From: Panulirus ornatus
Taxonomy: Eukaryota > Arthropoda > Malacostraca > Decapoda > Palinuridae
Length of the DNA stretch: 64,000 nt
Assembly: GCF_036320965.1 (NCBI RefSeq)
Contig: NC_092240.1
Location: 14,821,001-14,885,000, forward strand
Direction: 5' to 3'
A model generated the notes under the pieces. That model ran no database searches. It had not been told where the DNA came from and was given only the letters and a program-made list of their open reading frames with translations. The position numbers and the translations under genes were made by a program. Below, piece after piece: positions 45,097 through 56,787 of the stretch. How positions within the stretch are numbered: the stretch's first letter is position 1; every line of letters starts with the position of its first letter.

Positions 45097-45310
45097 TCAA
45101 CTACATTCATCTTCTCCAACACCTTCTCCAACAGCTTCCCCAACACCATCCTCTACACCTTCTCCAACACCTTCCTCTACCCTTTCTCTTACACTGTCCT
45201 TCACACCATCCCCAACACTTCCCTCTACCTCTTCCCTTACGCTATCCCCTACACCTTCCCCAACATCTTCCTCCAACACCTTCGTCTACCCTTTCTCCTA
45301 CACCCTCCCT
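45097..45310. repeat. 12-bp minisatellite; minus frame encodes a four-residue repeat
   Basis: CACCTTCTCCAA, CACCTTCCTCTA and CACCATCCCCAA-type dodecamers, about 17 units. The minus frame (45097-45279, 60 residues) has Val at nearly every fourth residue in an acidic, Gly-rich context (VGEG, VREE, VEDG). No family recognised. Confidence 0.85.
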
Positions 45311-45599
45311 TAACCCTTCCTCTTGTGGGACAACTGCTCTCCCTTTCCCCCCTTACTGAAGCGGTCTTGCCTCCCCCTTCCCTCTGGTGGTAACAACGAG
45401 CTCTCTCCCTCACTCTCTGACTCCCTCCGTCACCTCCTCCTCCTCCTTCTCCCTGGTCTCAGCGAAGCCCTCGGGACTCACTGTGTCGTCGGTGTGGTCG
45501 ATCATGTCCAGCGTGACGGACCGGTCCACATGGTCGACCGATGCTGCTATTCTGTTGGTCAGCCGTCCTATCTATAAGACTTGCTAGAAATTCCTCGAC
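45311..45599. other. Unassigned DNA
   Basis: Two overlapping plus frames (84 and 66 residues) have no recognisable domain. Confidence 0.35.
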
Positions 45600-45775
45600 T
45601 GCCTATTTCTTCTTCTTCAGTGTCTTCTTCTTCTTCTCCTTCTTCCTCTTCTTCTGATTCCGATGCTTTTCCTCTTCTTCTTCTTCATTTTGGTTTTTCC
45701 TTTCTTCTTCTTTCCTTATTCGTCATAATCATCATCATCATCATTTTCTTCTTCTTCTTCTTCTTCTACATTCTC
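45600..45775. repeat. (TTC)n polypyrimidine tract
   Basis: Imperfect CTT repeats with an ATC block at 45727-45743. Confidence 0.92.
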
Positions 45776-46061
45776 CCTGGATTCGTCCTATCTCTTCTCA
45801 GTGTAAGAGTCGTTGCATTTTCAGACATATGACTAAGATGATTAATCTTTAAGGCAGATGTTTAAACAAGTCTTCTCTGAATGCTGGAAACGTATTGACG
45901 GATCTAAGAAGCAATGTAAAACAAAGCAGTATTTCTTCTATTTCTCAGGATTGCGTTGGTTATATAATGGATCTTATTTGAATACAAATTTTCGATCAAA
46001 TATGATTGAATTCAACGAAAATAGGGTTTATTCATTGCCGCTGCTTGTGAGATCGAACCGG

Positions 46062-46290
46062 AGGCGTTCAGTTCCGGCTTCGAAAATCTTGAGTCTGTTG
46101 CTTACCTCCACCATTTGAACAATGTTTCGGATCACTACACGAGTGGAGCTTCATTTCTGTTTCCTTGGAGCATTTACTCATCTCCGTCGTTCGGCACTGC
46201 TTCGGATCACTGTAACAAACGGCGTTCAGTTCCGGCTCGTAAGAACGTCTGTCGACTCCTCCGTTCGACACTGTTTCAGATCACGTCAGG
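46062..46290. repeat. 79-bp tandem repeat, three copies
   Basis: GGCGTTCAGTTCCGGCT recurs at 46063 and 46221 (158 bases, twice 79), with a third diverged copy between. The end block is TTTCGGATCACT-like at about 46123, 46200 and 46275. Confidence 0.88.
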
Positions 46291-46869
46291 TCACAGTTAA
46301 TTGGACGGTGTGTGATGGGGTCGGATCGGGCGTGAGGAGGGCGAGGAGGAGGCGGGAGGCGGGAGGACGTGATGTGTGTGGTGTGGCAGGCGACCTCGGG
46401 GCAATGTCGGAGGCCGCAGACGACATGACTCTCTTCCCTCCACCTTGAACATCCATCGTTGGCGTGGGGATTAGACAGCCTGGAAGACGGACGGACGACG
46501 GTATCATGCAACCCTACTACGCCAGATGAGGGAGGACGTAATAGGTACGAGGAGCCTTGCCAGGAGTTTGGTAATGCAATGTCAACACCTGAAGAGGTTG
46601 TTGAGACGCCTCAGAGCACAAGAGCAAGACATGCTCATATTCGTGGGTGGAGGTAAGCAAGAAATGATCTGTCAGCATTATGAGGCAAGGTACGCCACTG
46701 ACCTATGGTGCAGTAGCTATGGACAGAGGTACGTTAGGGAAGAGGACCACGTCATTATGATCATGCACGGAAATAATTACGTCATGAAGACATATGCAGC
46801 GTACTGGGACGCCACAGCAACGCCACAACAACCATGAGGCGAGTTATGTGAGGCAAAGAAATTAACCTA
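46291..46869. other. GC-richer unassigned region with small open frames
   Basis: The GC-rich part (46300-46430) contains GGCGGGAGGCGGGAGG. The plus frame 46526-46837 encodes 103 non-repetitive residues (LKRLLRRLRAQEQDMLIFVGG near its start) with no known match. It could be an exon, but no splice support is evident. Confidence 0.3.
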
Positions 46870-47370
46870 ACCTTCCAACCATGCAGGGAGGTCTTTGAGG
46901 TAAGGAGGTAACTGCAACTATGCAGGAGGTGGGTACACGAGGCATGGAGGTACTTGCAACCACGCAGGGGGGGGGGGGGTTACACGGGCAGCAAAGAGGT
47001 ACTATTGACAATAAAGAGTAGCACTTGAAGCTAAGTGGTACCAATAACCATTCATGAGAGGGAGGTGCAACTAACCAGAGAAGGTCGTATGCTCAAACGT
47101 CAAACTAAACAGTAAGCTTTTGTAACAACTTATGAAAACCATGACGGAAGGAGGGGTATGGCGGACAGGGAGGTGCACCACGCAGTGAGGTACGGCAAGC
47201 ATGGGGTACGCCAGAAAATGAGACATAGAAAGCTAGGGAGGTACGCCAGACTCTGAGACACAGGAAGGAGGGAGGTACACCACACACCAAGGAACGGCAG
47301 GCATTACATGTAAACCACACCCTGTGGTACAGTAGGCAGGGAGGTACCGTGGACTCATGCAAAGCATAAC
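46870..47370. repeat. Old degenerate repeat rich in GGAGGTAC
   Basis: GGAGGTA/GAGGTAC words occur more than ten times at irregular spacing of about 30 to 40 bases. A run of 13 G lies at 46967-46979. Confidence 0.6.
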
Positions 47371-47449
47371 TGTACCGTAGAAAATACAAAATGATATTAA
47401 CCATAGTTAAATCACGTGATATAGATAAAGATTTTTGACTTCACTGGGG

Positions 47450-47630
47450 AGGAAAATGGTTAGCTATGGTCGTAAACAAAGAGCAGTAATCAACAGGCGA
47501 GCCTGAGAGTGGCTAGACGTAAGAAGTGGCGTGCCACAGGGATCAGTCTGGGACAGATCCTGTTTCTCATGTATTCCAGTGTTACTGATAATTTTGCTTT
47601 GTTGTAAGATATCAAAATATCGAGGTTGAA
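47450..47630 (+). pseudogene. Decayed CR1/Jockey-type LINE reverse transcriptase fragment
   Basis: The frame from 47462 reads SYGRKQRAVINRRA, stop (47504-47506), EWLDVRSGVPQGSV. This matches the LINE segment RxQxVxIxGxxSxWxxVxSGVPQGSVLGP. After a one-base shift it continues LGQILFLMY (about 47549-47575), the LGPxLFLxY part, and then a diverged FADD region with a further stop (DNFALL, stop, DIKIS). SGVPQGSVLG is a conserved reverse transcriptase motif upstream of the catalytic DD. This is a different LINE lineage from the fragment at 4965. Non-functional. Confidence 0.87.
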
Positions 47631-47796
47631 CCTCTGATTTGGGAAATATGACGACCGCAGTAACTGAACGTGTACAAGGTGACAAGCGGTGCATGAATGT
47701 TGATATCGTAAGCTCAAAATCTTACGCATCGGCAGTGGAAACGAAAGCACAATTCACTTGAGCTAGAAAAAGGTAAATTTTCCTGAACATGACGCA

Positions 47797-47972
47797 TTCA
47801 TGGGCCGCCCAGGGTCGAGTGCATAGGTTTGAATCCTGGTTTGCGGCAGTCGGTCCACAGGCAACCCAGCAGTTTATCCACCCCTGGGGGGTTGGTCGAT
47901 AAAATGGGTAGATGGCTCAGGCCAGGGTATATATAGAGAGAGAGATAGACAGATAGATAGATAGATTGATTG

Positions 47973-48026
<54 letters not shown>

Positions 48027-48075
48027 TTAATGGGATGGCCTTGATTACTGCCTCAGTTGCCAATACCTCTCAGCT

Positions 48076-48079
<4 letters not shown>
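47797..48079 (+). mobile_element. tRNA-derived SINE, copy C, interrupted by a GA tract
   Basis: GGTTTGAATCC (47826-47836, box B with one change), TTGCGGCAGTCGGTCCACAG, TGGTCGATAAAATGGGTA, CTCAGGCCAGGGTATATATA, then a GATA/GA tract (47936-48024), GATGGCCTTGATTACTGCC and CTCTCAGCTAACATATATA. The block order is that of the copy at 14250. The expanded microsatellite sits at the internal TATATA. Confidence 0.88.
47936..48024. repeat. (GATA)n/(GA)n microsatellite inside a SINE
   Basis: GATAGATAGATA then about 23 GA units. Confidence 0.97.

Positions 48080-48158
<79 letters not shown>
48080..48158. repeat. (TA)n microsatellite at a SINE tail
   Basis: About 39 TA units directly after AGCTAACA. Confidence 0.97.
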
Positions 48159-48162
<4 letters not shown>

Positions 48163-48590
48163 TCAGATGTGCAGCTTGGCTCAGTATCATGCAAACCAAG
48201 CGTTATGACATTAACCAAGAAAAAAATAGCTGTGATTGAGGTACAAAAAAACCCTTTACCCAAGGGTAGACCAATCTGTACATGTGATGATTTAACAACA
48301 GGTTAAAAACACACCACCACGAAAACATGTTCAACATTAACGTTAAGACTAAAACCACGACCGACATGAAGTTGCGTCTCCAATAAAGTTTATGAGAGAC
48401 GTTCTGACTTAATTTGTCTGTTTTGCTTTACCACACTACATTCTCTGCTTCTAATCTCCTCTTGATATGACAGGGAACCTCGGAAGGACACACTGGTTCC
48501 CACCTGGTCACTCCATCATTTATGCACAGTACCTGTGGAGAGGGATTACAGTCTGAAGGACCTTAGAAGGTCAAGTGAAGGTCTACCTTC

Positions 48591-49195
48591 AGAGCAACAC
48601 AGCTCTTCCTCCTGTATTAGAACAACACAGCTCTTCCTCCTGTACTAGAGCAACACAGCTCTTCCTTCTGTACTAGAGCAACACAGCTCTTCCTCCTGTA
48701 CTAGAGCAACACAGCTCTTCCTCCTGCACTAGAGCAACACAGCTCTTCCTCCTGCACTAGAGCAACACAGCTCTCCCTGCTGTCCCAGAGCAACACAGCT
48801 CTTTCCCCTGTACTATAACAACACAGCTCTTCCAGGTGTACTAGAGCAACACAGCTCTTCCTCCTGTACTAGAGCAACACAGCTCTCCCTCCTGTACTAG
48901 AGCAACACAGCTCTTTCCCCTGTACTATAACAACACAGCTCTTCCAGGTGTACTAGAGCAACACAGCTCTTCCTCCTGTACTAGAGCAACACAGCTCTCC
49001 CTCCTGTACTAGAGCAACACAGCTCTTTCCCCTGTACTATAACAACACAGCTCTTCCAGGTGTACTAGAGCAACACAGCTCTTCCTCCTGTACTAGAGCA
49101 ACACAGCTCTCCCTCCTGTACTAGAGCAACACAGCTCTCCCTCCTGTACTAGAGCAACACAGCTCTTCCTCCTGTACTGGAGCACAAAGCTCACC
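48591..49195. repeat. 28-bp hairpin minisatellite, 21 copies, with 112-bp higher-order repeat
   Basis: The unit is AGAGCAACACAGCTCT followed by TCCTCCTGTACT. AGAGC and GCTCT can pair around a 6-base loop in most units. A four-unit block (with CTTTCCCC, ATAACAAC, TCCAGG and CTCCCT variants) starts at 48787, 48899 and 49011, giving an exact 112-bp higher-order period. The last copy decays at 49178-49195. Confidence 0.97.
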
Positions 49196-49746
<551 letters not shown>

Positions 49747-49961
49747 CATAGCCTTCAGTGGCCATGATGAAAATTAAGATATAAGAAAATCTTTATACTT
49801 TCTCATAAATTATAAGCCTCTCTATTCCCGTTTTTTATGACTCAACTTTGAATATGTAAACATCATAAGAAACATAATACTCGTCGTGTGTAATTTAAGT
49901 GATCATAATTCTTATGAATATCTTATCTACAGACAATTATACAGGAATAATTTTACTATGG

Positions 49962-49967
<6 letters not shown>

Positions 49968-50043
<76 letters not shown>
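49968..50043. repeat. (TA)n microsatellite
   Basis: About 37 TA units. Confidence 0.97.
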
Positions 50044-50045
<2 letters not shown>

Positions 50046-50169
50046 AAACATTCTTTCAATGCAGTTCTGCTGGTTGTGAAATGTGCCAGGCAAAAGTGTT
50101 TCTCCATCTTCATGAGACTGAGTATAGAAAACACCCCAAGTTTTTAAGACTCTTAAAACACAAGATTAT

Positions 50170-50170
<1 letters not shown>

Positions 50171-50243
<73 letters not shown>
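50171..50243. repeat. (CT)n microsatellite
   Basis: About 36 CT units. Confidence 0.97.
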
Positions 50244-50247
<4 letters not shown>

Positions 50248-50489
50248 CCTCTCACACACTGGGGTACGTATCCCAGTCACTTCCACCCTCACCTCCCCCC
50301 CTCTTCCGCACCACACCCTCGTCACAGATGTCACACCTCGTAACACCCACACCTTTGTATCCGATTTTCCAGCCACAGATGCAGGCAGCAGTAGTATGGT
50401 ACAGTACGTACAGCTGTGCTATAGATACAGATAATGATTTGGCCGGAAGGGGAGAAGAGAAGGTACTGATAAAGAGTTTGCGTGGGTTA

Positions 50490-50985
50490 ACTACTATAAC
50501 TACTGTTGTTACTACTACTACTACTGTCACTAAGTATTACTGCTACTACTACTATTACTACTATGCACTACTATTGCCCTACTACTGCTACTACTACTTA
50601 GGACTACTAATACTATCGTTACTACTAACATTATTGTTACTACTACATCTGCTATTACTACTAAGTACCTCTACTACTACTAATTATTACTACTTCTGCT
50701 ATTACTACTAAGTGCTACCACTACTACTAAGTGATACTGTTACCACTACTTCTACTACTAGTATTATTAAATGTTGTTAATACTACCACTACCATTACTT
50801 CTACTGATAATAATGATGATAATCATGATAATAATGCTAATACTACTGTTTCTATTACTGCTACAACACTACTACTACTACTATTGCTACTGCTACAGCT
50901 GCTACTACTACTACTAACCCTGCTACTACCCCTACTACTACTACTTACCCTGCTACTACCCCTACTACTACTACTGTTATTAGTG
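50490..50985. repeat. (TAC)n trinucleotide region, about 495 bp
   Basis: Imperfect ACT/ACTACT repeats with AAGT and ACCCTGCTACTACCCC punctuation and a GATAAT block near 50810. Tyr-, Leu- and Thr-rich frames are by-products. Confidence 0.93.
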
Positions 50986-51349
50986 CACGACGGATCACAG
51001 TGTCACAGACATCAGACAAAGTCATACAGGATATGAAGATTATCTTCAGATAACGTACATGGAGAAGATAGCCCAGAGCCTACCACTTTATACAGAAAAT
51101 GAGCAATGTTACGTATATATCCAGTGGACAAAATACTGTTCTTGTCTTTGGATGAACACGTACATCACAAGAACATTCGAGATTATTGCAGTCTTTCTCA
51201 TATGCTAAACTCCGTAAAATAATGGTTATTATGGATCAAAACCCGAGTTAAACCTTACGAATATAAAAGAGATCTCAACTTGTCAGTAATGGGTAATGCT
51301 GGCTTAAGTCCGGGTTAGATTGTCAGCGATGAAGATGGCTATCAACCTA

Positions 51350-51351
<2 letters not shown>
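50986..51351. other. Unassigned DNA
   Basis: No gene recognised. Confidence 0.4.

Positions 51352-51391
<40 letters not shown>
51352..51391. repeat. (GT)n microsatellite
   Basis: About 20 GT units. Confidence 0.97.
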
Positions 51392-51392
<1 letters not shown>

Positions 51393-51424
51393 TGTTGTTT
51401 AACTCCGGGTCGTGTTGATGTCTT

Positions 51425-51428
<4 letters not shown>

Positions 51429-51523
<95 letters not shown>
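51429..51523. repeat. (TA)n microsatellite
   Basis: About 45 TA units with two ACATA interruptions. Confidence 0.97.
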
Positions 51524-51609
51524 CGTCTCAACGAAGAGTCTGGTCGTTTGAGAAAGTGAAGTAGGAAAGAAGGAGAAGGGGAAAGTGAAACTTTAGAAGG
51601 AATATACAT

Positions 51610-51802
51610 TGGAGAAGCATAGCATAGCATAGAATAACTTTCCAATAGGTAACGTAGCATAGTATCCCATAGGAGTACAATATGTAACATGGTAGGACAT
51701 AAGAGTGCCATGACACAGTAGTCTTATGAGCAATATGGCATGGAATAAGGCATTACACCTCTGACATAATGTGGCATAGCAAAGCATAGCATAGCATAGC
51801 CA
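51610..51802. repeat. (GCATA)n pentanucleotide, degenerate
   Basis: AGCATAGCATAGCATAG at both ends (51617 and 51783), with eroded TAGCATAGTATCCCATAG-like sequence between. Confidence 0.85.
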
Positions 51803-52560
51803 TTTCCTCCTCACGTCATCACGACCTGGTCATCACTTCCCCATTTGTCCCCATCACCGATGTTCCCATTTGTTCTCCTGTCTTTCTCATCATCAATTAC
51901 CTCCTTCCAAAACATCTTTTTAGTCTTCCTACAGCTAACGATACTCTCTCACGAGTTACATACAAGTGCATCACAGCGATGAAACAGAGCATAACAGACC
52001 GTGAAAAAGAAGAGTAACATCACACAAGCAGACATGAAATAACATAGGAAACCTCAGTAACATAGGAAACCTCAGTAACAAAGTTCATTTCCCAAACGAA
52101 AAGATAAAACGCTGAATTATGAGATCATCACATAGCCCCAGCATACTATACAGAGCATACTCAAAATACCTTGAGGTACTTCTGGCAGTATACCACCAAT
52201 ATACTCTCCCGACTTACATATACGACGTCCCTGCACTCACAACCTGAGACATGAGTGGTTATTACAATCTTAGGGACGCTACAGTTTATCTTAATTATCA
52301 ATATCATCTGGTCAATATATATGTGTGGTTATTATCTATGATGAAGGTGATGATTGATGCGTGGCTCAATTAACAAGGGGTTGTGATCGGCCGATGGGGG
52401 ATAGAGAGGGGGATCAGAGAGGTTCTGATACACTAAGGATGTTTGGTTTACGATCTGGATGCTCGATGATCAAGTCTATATTTTTGATGATACTGAAATG
52501 AATCTTTCGTTGTGAATGCACAATATATGGACGAGAAACCGACGGGGTGTGTGAGATCGC
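51803..52560. other. Unassigned DNA
   Basis: A perfect 19-bp duplication (ACATAGGAAACCTCAGTAA) lies at 52033-52070. No gene recognised. Confidence 0.45.
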
Positions 52561-52561
52561 G

Positions 52562-52612
52562 GTTTCTGATTGGTGGTTGGTTCGAGCGCCATCAGAACGA
52601 TTCTGATTGGCG

Positions 52613-52669
<57 letters not shown>

Positions 52670-52770
52670 CACAAGACCTGTGATTGGCATAAAGCAGATA
52701 TGAATACTTCACAAAGACCTGTGATTGGTTAGGAGTCAATGGTGAGTGTGACGTGGAGGCTTGTGATAGG
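52562..52770. repeat. Cluster of inverted CCAAT boxes in a degenerate repeat
   Basis: CTGATTGG or TGTGATTGG occurs at about 52567, 52601, 52681 and 52722, with a decayed copy (TGTGATAGG) near 52764. CACAAGACCTGTGATTGG and CACAAAGACCTGTGATTGG are about 41 bases apart. A GA tract (52614-52668) splits the cluster. Confidence 0.75.
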
Positions 52771-52776
52771 CCAGAA

Positions 52777-52778
<2 letters not shown>

Positions 52779-52813
<35 letters not shown>
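52779..52813. repeat. (CA)n microsatellite
   Basis: About 17 CA units. Confidence 0.96.
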
Positions 52814-52815
<2 letters not shown>

Positions 52816-53077
52816 TAAACAAAGTACATTATTTCTCTTTACATCTTTTCATAATCATTTTATTTTCGTGTGTGGAACATTTTCCCTCACGTCGACATGA
52901 TAGATGAGGGAAGACCAGCTACACAGACCGACGTGAAGGTGAAAGAATATAAAAAGGAAAGAAGAATTCAAGAGGAATTTAAAAAAAAAGGGGGGGAAAA
53001 TTAATAAATATACTATGATAACTAACTATAAATAGAAGACCCAGAAATTAGTTCTTCTTTAACAAAAAATTTAAAAG

Positions 53078-53170
53078 ACCATGGAATAAACTCGAAAGAA
53101 ATCGACGTGATCAAGGAATGAATTCGAAAGAAATCATTGTGATCATAGAATGAAATCGAAAGAAATCTAA
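53078..53170. repeat. Tandem repeat of about 35 bp, three copies
   Basis: CGAAAGAAATC recurs at about 53093, 53126 and 53157, each after GGAATRAA and before GTGATCA. Confidence 0.88.
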
Positions 53171-53247
53171 TTTTCTCTTCCATGTAAAGATCATAAGGAA
53201 GAAATTTCTTTATCCATGAAGTGGTCGGTGACTTAGATGGGGTCCGT

Positions 53248-53495
53248 GATCCACACACATTTTTTTCTGTCTTGTGTACGTGATCTGTAGACCATCACCA
53301 TCTTGTGTACGTGATCCACACACATTTTTTTCTGTCTTGTGAACGTGATTTGTAGACCATCACCATATTGTGTACGTGATCTGTAGACCATCACCATATT
53401 GTGTACGTGATCTGTAGACCATCACCATATTGTGTACGTGATCTGTAGACCATCACCATCTTGTGTACGAGAACTGAGCACCATCACCATCCCGA
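53248..53495. repeat. 31-bp tandem repeat with a longer variant
   Basis: GTGTACGTGATCTGTAGACC then ATCACCATATT repeats about five times. Two variants contain CCACACACATTTTTTTCTGTC. Confidence 0.95.
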
Positions 53496-54074
53496 ATACC
53501 CATCATGTACGTACGAGGCGCCGTTCAAAAACGCGATAACGCAAATAACTTCATCGTATTATGATAGAAAAGAGAAATAAAATCATCACACAGTACCGAT
53601 GGATGAAAAAATAGAAAAAAACAAAAAACAAATTTTAGGTATTACTAAAAGACGTCACAATATATCCTCTCCCCCCCCAAGCAGGCCCCCCAACCCCCAG
53701 CCCCCCCAATTCACTTCCGCTCTCCCCTTACCCTCATTTCAACCACTTTCCCCCTTCACTGAACCCCTCTCTACCTCCACACCCATACCCACGAGAATTC
53801 ATTTTCCCGTGCCCCTTCTTTCCTCGCCAACCACGAAATCTAATTGAATAACAGTTCCAAGGGATATTTGAAGATAATGATGATGATAAATGGGGGAAAA
53901 AATATATATATATCCCTTCTCAGCAAACATTTAAAAAAAAAAAGAAAACGGAATTCTCAAAACAGATAAACTATCGTTTGAGTGACCCAACAGGCCAATT
54001 ATACACCTCTCAAGCCCGTAATTACGCAAGGAAGTCAGCAAGCGAGGACCAGCAAAGGACGAAGAAAGAGAGAG
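53496..54074. other. Unassigned DNA with a C-rich stretch
   Basis: C-rich at 53671-53708 (runs of 5 to 8 C). Its minus strand is G-rich. No gene recognised. Confidence 0.5.
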
Positions 54075-54077
54075 AGT

Positions 54078-54132
<55 letters not shown>

Positions 54133-54159
54133 CAATACGAAAACATTGGGAGACATAAA

Positions 54160-54220
<61 letters not shown>

Positions 54221-54237
54221 AGAGAGAGAGAGAGAGT

Positions 54238-54299
<62 letters not shown>
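54075..54299. repeat. Two (GA)n microsatellites
   Basis: GA at 54075-54128 and 54165-54299, the second with GTTAGA interruptions. An Arg/Glu frame through both is a by-product. Confidence 0.97.
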
Positions 54300-54302
<3 letters not shown>

Positions 54303-54684
54303 AAAGAGGGATAAATTTTAAGACTGTCAACTCACAGACTCGTGAGAGAGAAAGAAAAAGGGCAGATGGAGAGGGCAGATGGTGGAAAGGTGTGAAGAGG
54401 AGATAACAGCTGGTGGAAGCACTGGCCAGCACGACACCAGGCACCCAGCGAGGGGAAATAAGCAGGTAGAGGCAGACATATAAAAAAGAGGGGAATTACT
54501 GCTTAACCCCCTAACAAGCAGAGGTCACGTGGGAATTAGATCAGAGCAGTGTCGGGGTATCCATGACAGATGGTAAAAACGATAAAGAAAACGGGGAAGG
54601 AGTTGACAGGGTTGGGGTATGACGAGACGGAGACGTCATGGTTAGGTAGATAGACGGATAGATAGACATATAGATGAATAGTTA
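54300..54684. other. Unassigned DNA
   Basis: No gene recognised. Confidence 0.4.
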
Positions 54685-54812
54685 GACGATCATCATTATC
54701 ATCATTATTATCATCATTATTATCATCACTATTATTATTATTACTGTTATCATCATCGCAATTATTATTGTTATTATTATCATCGCAATTATTATTGTTG
54801 TTGTCGTTGTTA
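54685..54812. repeat. (ATT/ATC)n trinucleotide tract
   Basis: TCATTATTATCATC-type sequence ending in GTTGTTGTCGTTGTT. Confidence 0.92.
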
Positions 54813-54834
54813 CATAACCGCAAGAGCCATCTCT

Positions 54835-54990
54835 CGAACGTGGATCCTGCATTTTCGAGGCAGCGCTGCTTCCAGTAGCAGGAACATGATGGCCCCTTGT
54901 GAAGTGAGAAGTTCTCCGACGAGGTTCAACTCCCATTTCGTCACCAGACGATGAGGCAGCCTCGACCAAGGTGACTTTTCACAATCGCGG
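54835..54990 (-). mobile_element. Dispersed repeat family R, copy 2 (minus strand)
   Basis: Minus strand: GTGAAAAGTCACCTTGGTCG, AGGCTGCCTCATCGTC, GGAGAACTTCTCACTTC, GGGGCCATCATGTTCCTGC, ACTGGAAGCAGCGCTGCCTC and GAAAATGCAGGATCC. The first half matches copy 3 and the second half copy 1. Confidence 0.75.
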
Positions 54991-55079
54991 CGTAGCCACA
55001 AGCGGGCAGGCGAGGTCCGGTAACACCTATTCGACACAGATATATTGGCCTGGATAAAGGGTATATATAAATAAGCATC

Positions 55080-55290
55080 ATAAACAGATAAGAGGATGGA
55101 AACATACACAGATGAATAGATGTATTGGATAAATAGATAGATGTATGGACAGAAGAATGATAGATAAATCGACTAATAGATCAGGAGACGAACAGACTGA
55201 CAGATGAACAGACACACACACATCGATGGCAAAAAGACATATATGGGTAAAGAGATAGATATGAATGTACATCGACTGATAGATGAATTG
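55080..55290. repeat. Degenerate (GATA/GACA)n tract
   Basis: GATAGATG, GACAGA and GATAAAT words over about 200 bases. Confidence 0.8.
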
Positions 55291-55751
55291 ATCACCAGCT
55301 GTGTCATATCTACAGGTTCTATATCCGGCATAGTATAGAGTGCTGCTCGAATGCTTAGGGTGGCTCTCCCTGTACCTCTCCATTAGCCAGAGTGGAATCA
55401 AAATCCTCCTTATTCTCTAGGAATCCTCCTCCTCCTCCTCCAACCATCCATCTCTGCTCGCTATGATGTTTGCTTCCTCTCTCCCTTTTTTGCAGCTATT
55501 CATTTCAGCCACGGTTCTGTGGCTCCACCGTCGAGGTGTGGACCTGTGGCACTTGTTGGGCTCAATTGCTTCCCATGGTTTCTCTGTGAAGACCAGCCAC
55601 ACGAAGAATGACCGTTCACGATGCTTTCTGTTCTTCTCATAAGAGCGGTACTGTACAATTAGATTATCCACCTTCGTTCCTATTTCCTTCTTCCTACAAC
55701 ATTCCAACATTCCTGCTTTTAAGAGGCGGGTCTGAGAGATGGCCATGGCTC

Positions 55752-55754
<3 letters not shown>
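55291..55754. other. Unassigned DNA
   Basis: Contains a short CCT tract (55424-55441). No gene recognised. Confidence 0.4.
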
Positions 55755-55829
<75 letters not shown>

Positions 55830-55843
55830 AGAGAGAGAGAGAG

Positions 55844-55909
<66 letters not shown>
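55755..55909. repeat. (GA)n microsatellite, about 155 bp
   Basis: GA with ACAG and GGGG interruptions. Confidence 0.97.
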
Positions 55910-55913
<4 letters not shown>

Positions 55914-56729
55914 TGTTTTGCTCGTGCTGTATCGGTCACGGGAGATAAACACGAGGACCAACAGATAACCTTAGGTTTGGGTAGTAGTAGTAACTAAAAC
56001 ACCGTGAGCATAGCGCGAAAATAAGAATAACTTAAGAAAAAGAAAAAAAGAAGTGGAATATCAAAGGTTATACTCATGTTCTTATATGATGATATTCCAT
56101 ATTCTAGTCTTATTCAACACCATTACGGCTCGTCAATGAGACGCTAAGAGAGACATAGACCTATGGATATGACATGTCATCATATCACTACAGGATACGT
56201 GAATTAATAATAGTAGGATACATGAATAGTATAATCTAAGGTTGAGGTTTTACCTCAGAGAATGCATCCAAAGTCTTACCATTCCCTCACTGGAGCACCG
56301 ACATCCCTACACGTCATTGTGCTCTGGGAGTAGTGAAAAATCATCTCCGCAAAGCCTAATGTACTGACAGTTATCAATGCGTGTGTTGTTGGCTGTGTCA
56401 TCAGTCCGAGGTATACAGCACACTTCCTGGTACGCGCTGGCAAAAACACACACTCAAGGACCGAAGCCACAAATCCACAAAAGGAAGTTTTCTGACAAGC
56501 AGATATAAAGACACAGTCACCCATTAATCTCCCCCCCCCCTCTGCTGAGCGGGTGGAATCCGGCAAAGAAAAATGGGATGGAATTCAGCAGATGTATAGA
56601 TGACCACCGTGTGAGGAAGGAAGAGAGAGAGGCGGGGGTACGGGAAGGGGACGATGGCGGACGATATAGAACGATCAAGTGAATGGCTTGGTTAAATAAA
56701 ACGGTAGCTTGCGTCGACGAACACCGAGG

Positions 56730-56730
<1 letters not shown>
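55910..56730. other. Unassigned DNA
   Basis: A 96-residue minus frame (56276-56566) has mixed composition and no match I recognise. Confidence 0.35.

Positions 56731-56787
<57 letters not shown>
56731..56787. repeat. (GA)n microsatellite
   Basis: About 27 GA units. Confidence 0.97.

Noticed and set aside
46526..46837. 103-residue frame as a real exon
   Set aside because: Non-repetitive but without splice sites, homology or promoter I can support, so left as unassigned.
52033..52070. 19-bp perfect duplication as a target-site duplication
   Set aside because: The two copies are directly adjacent with nothing inserted between them, so it is a simple tandem duplication.
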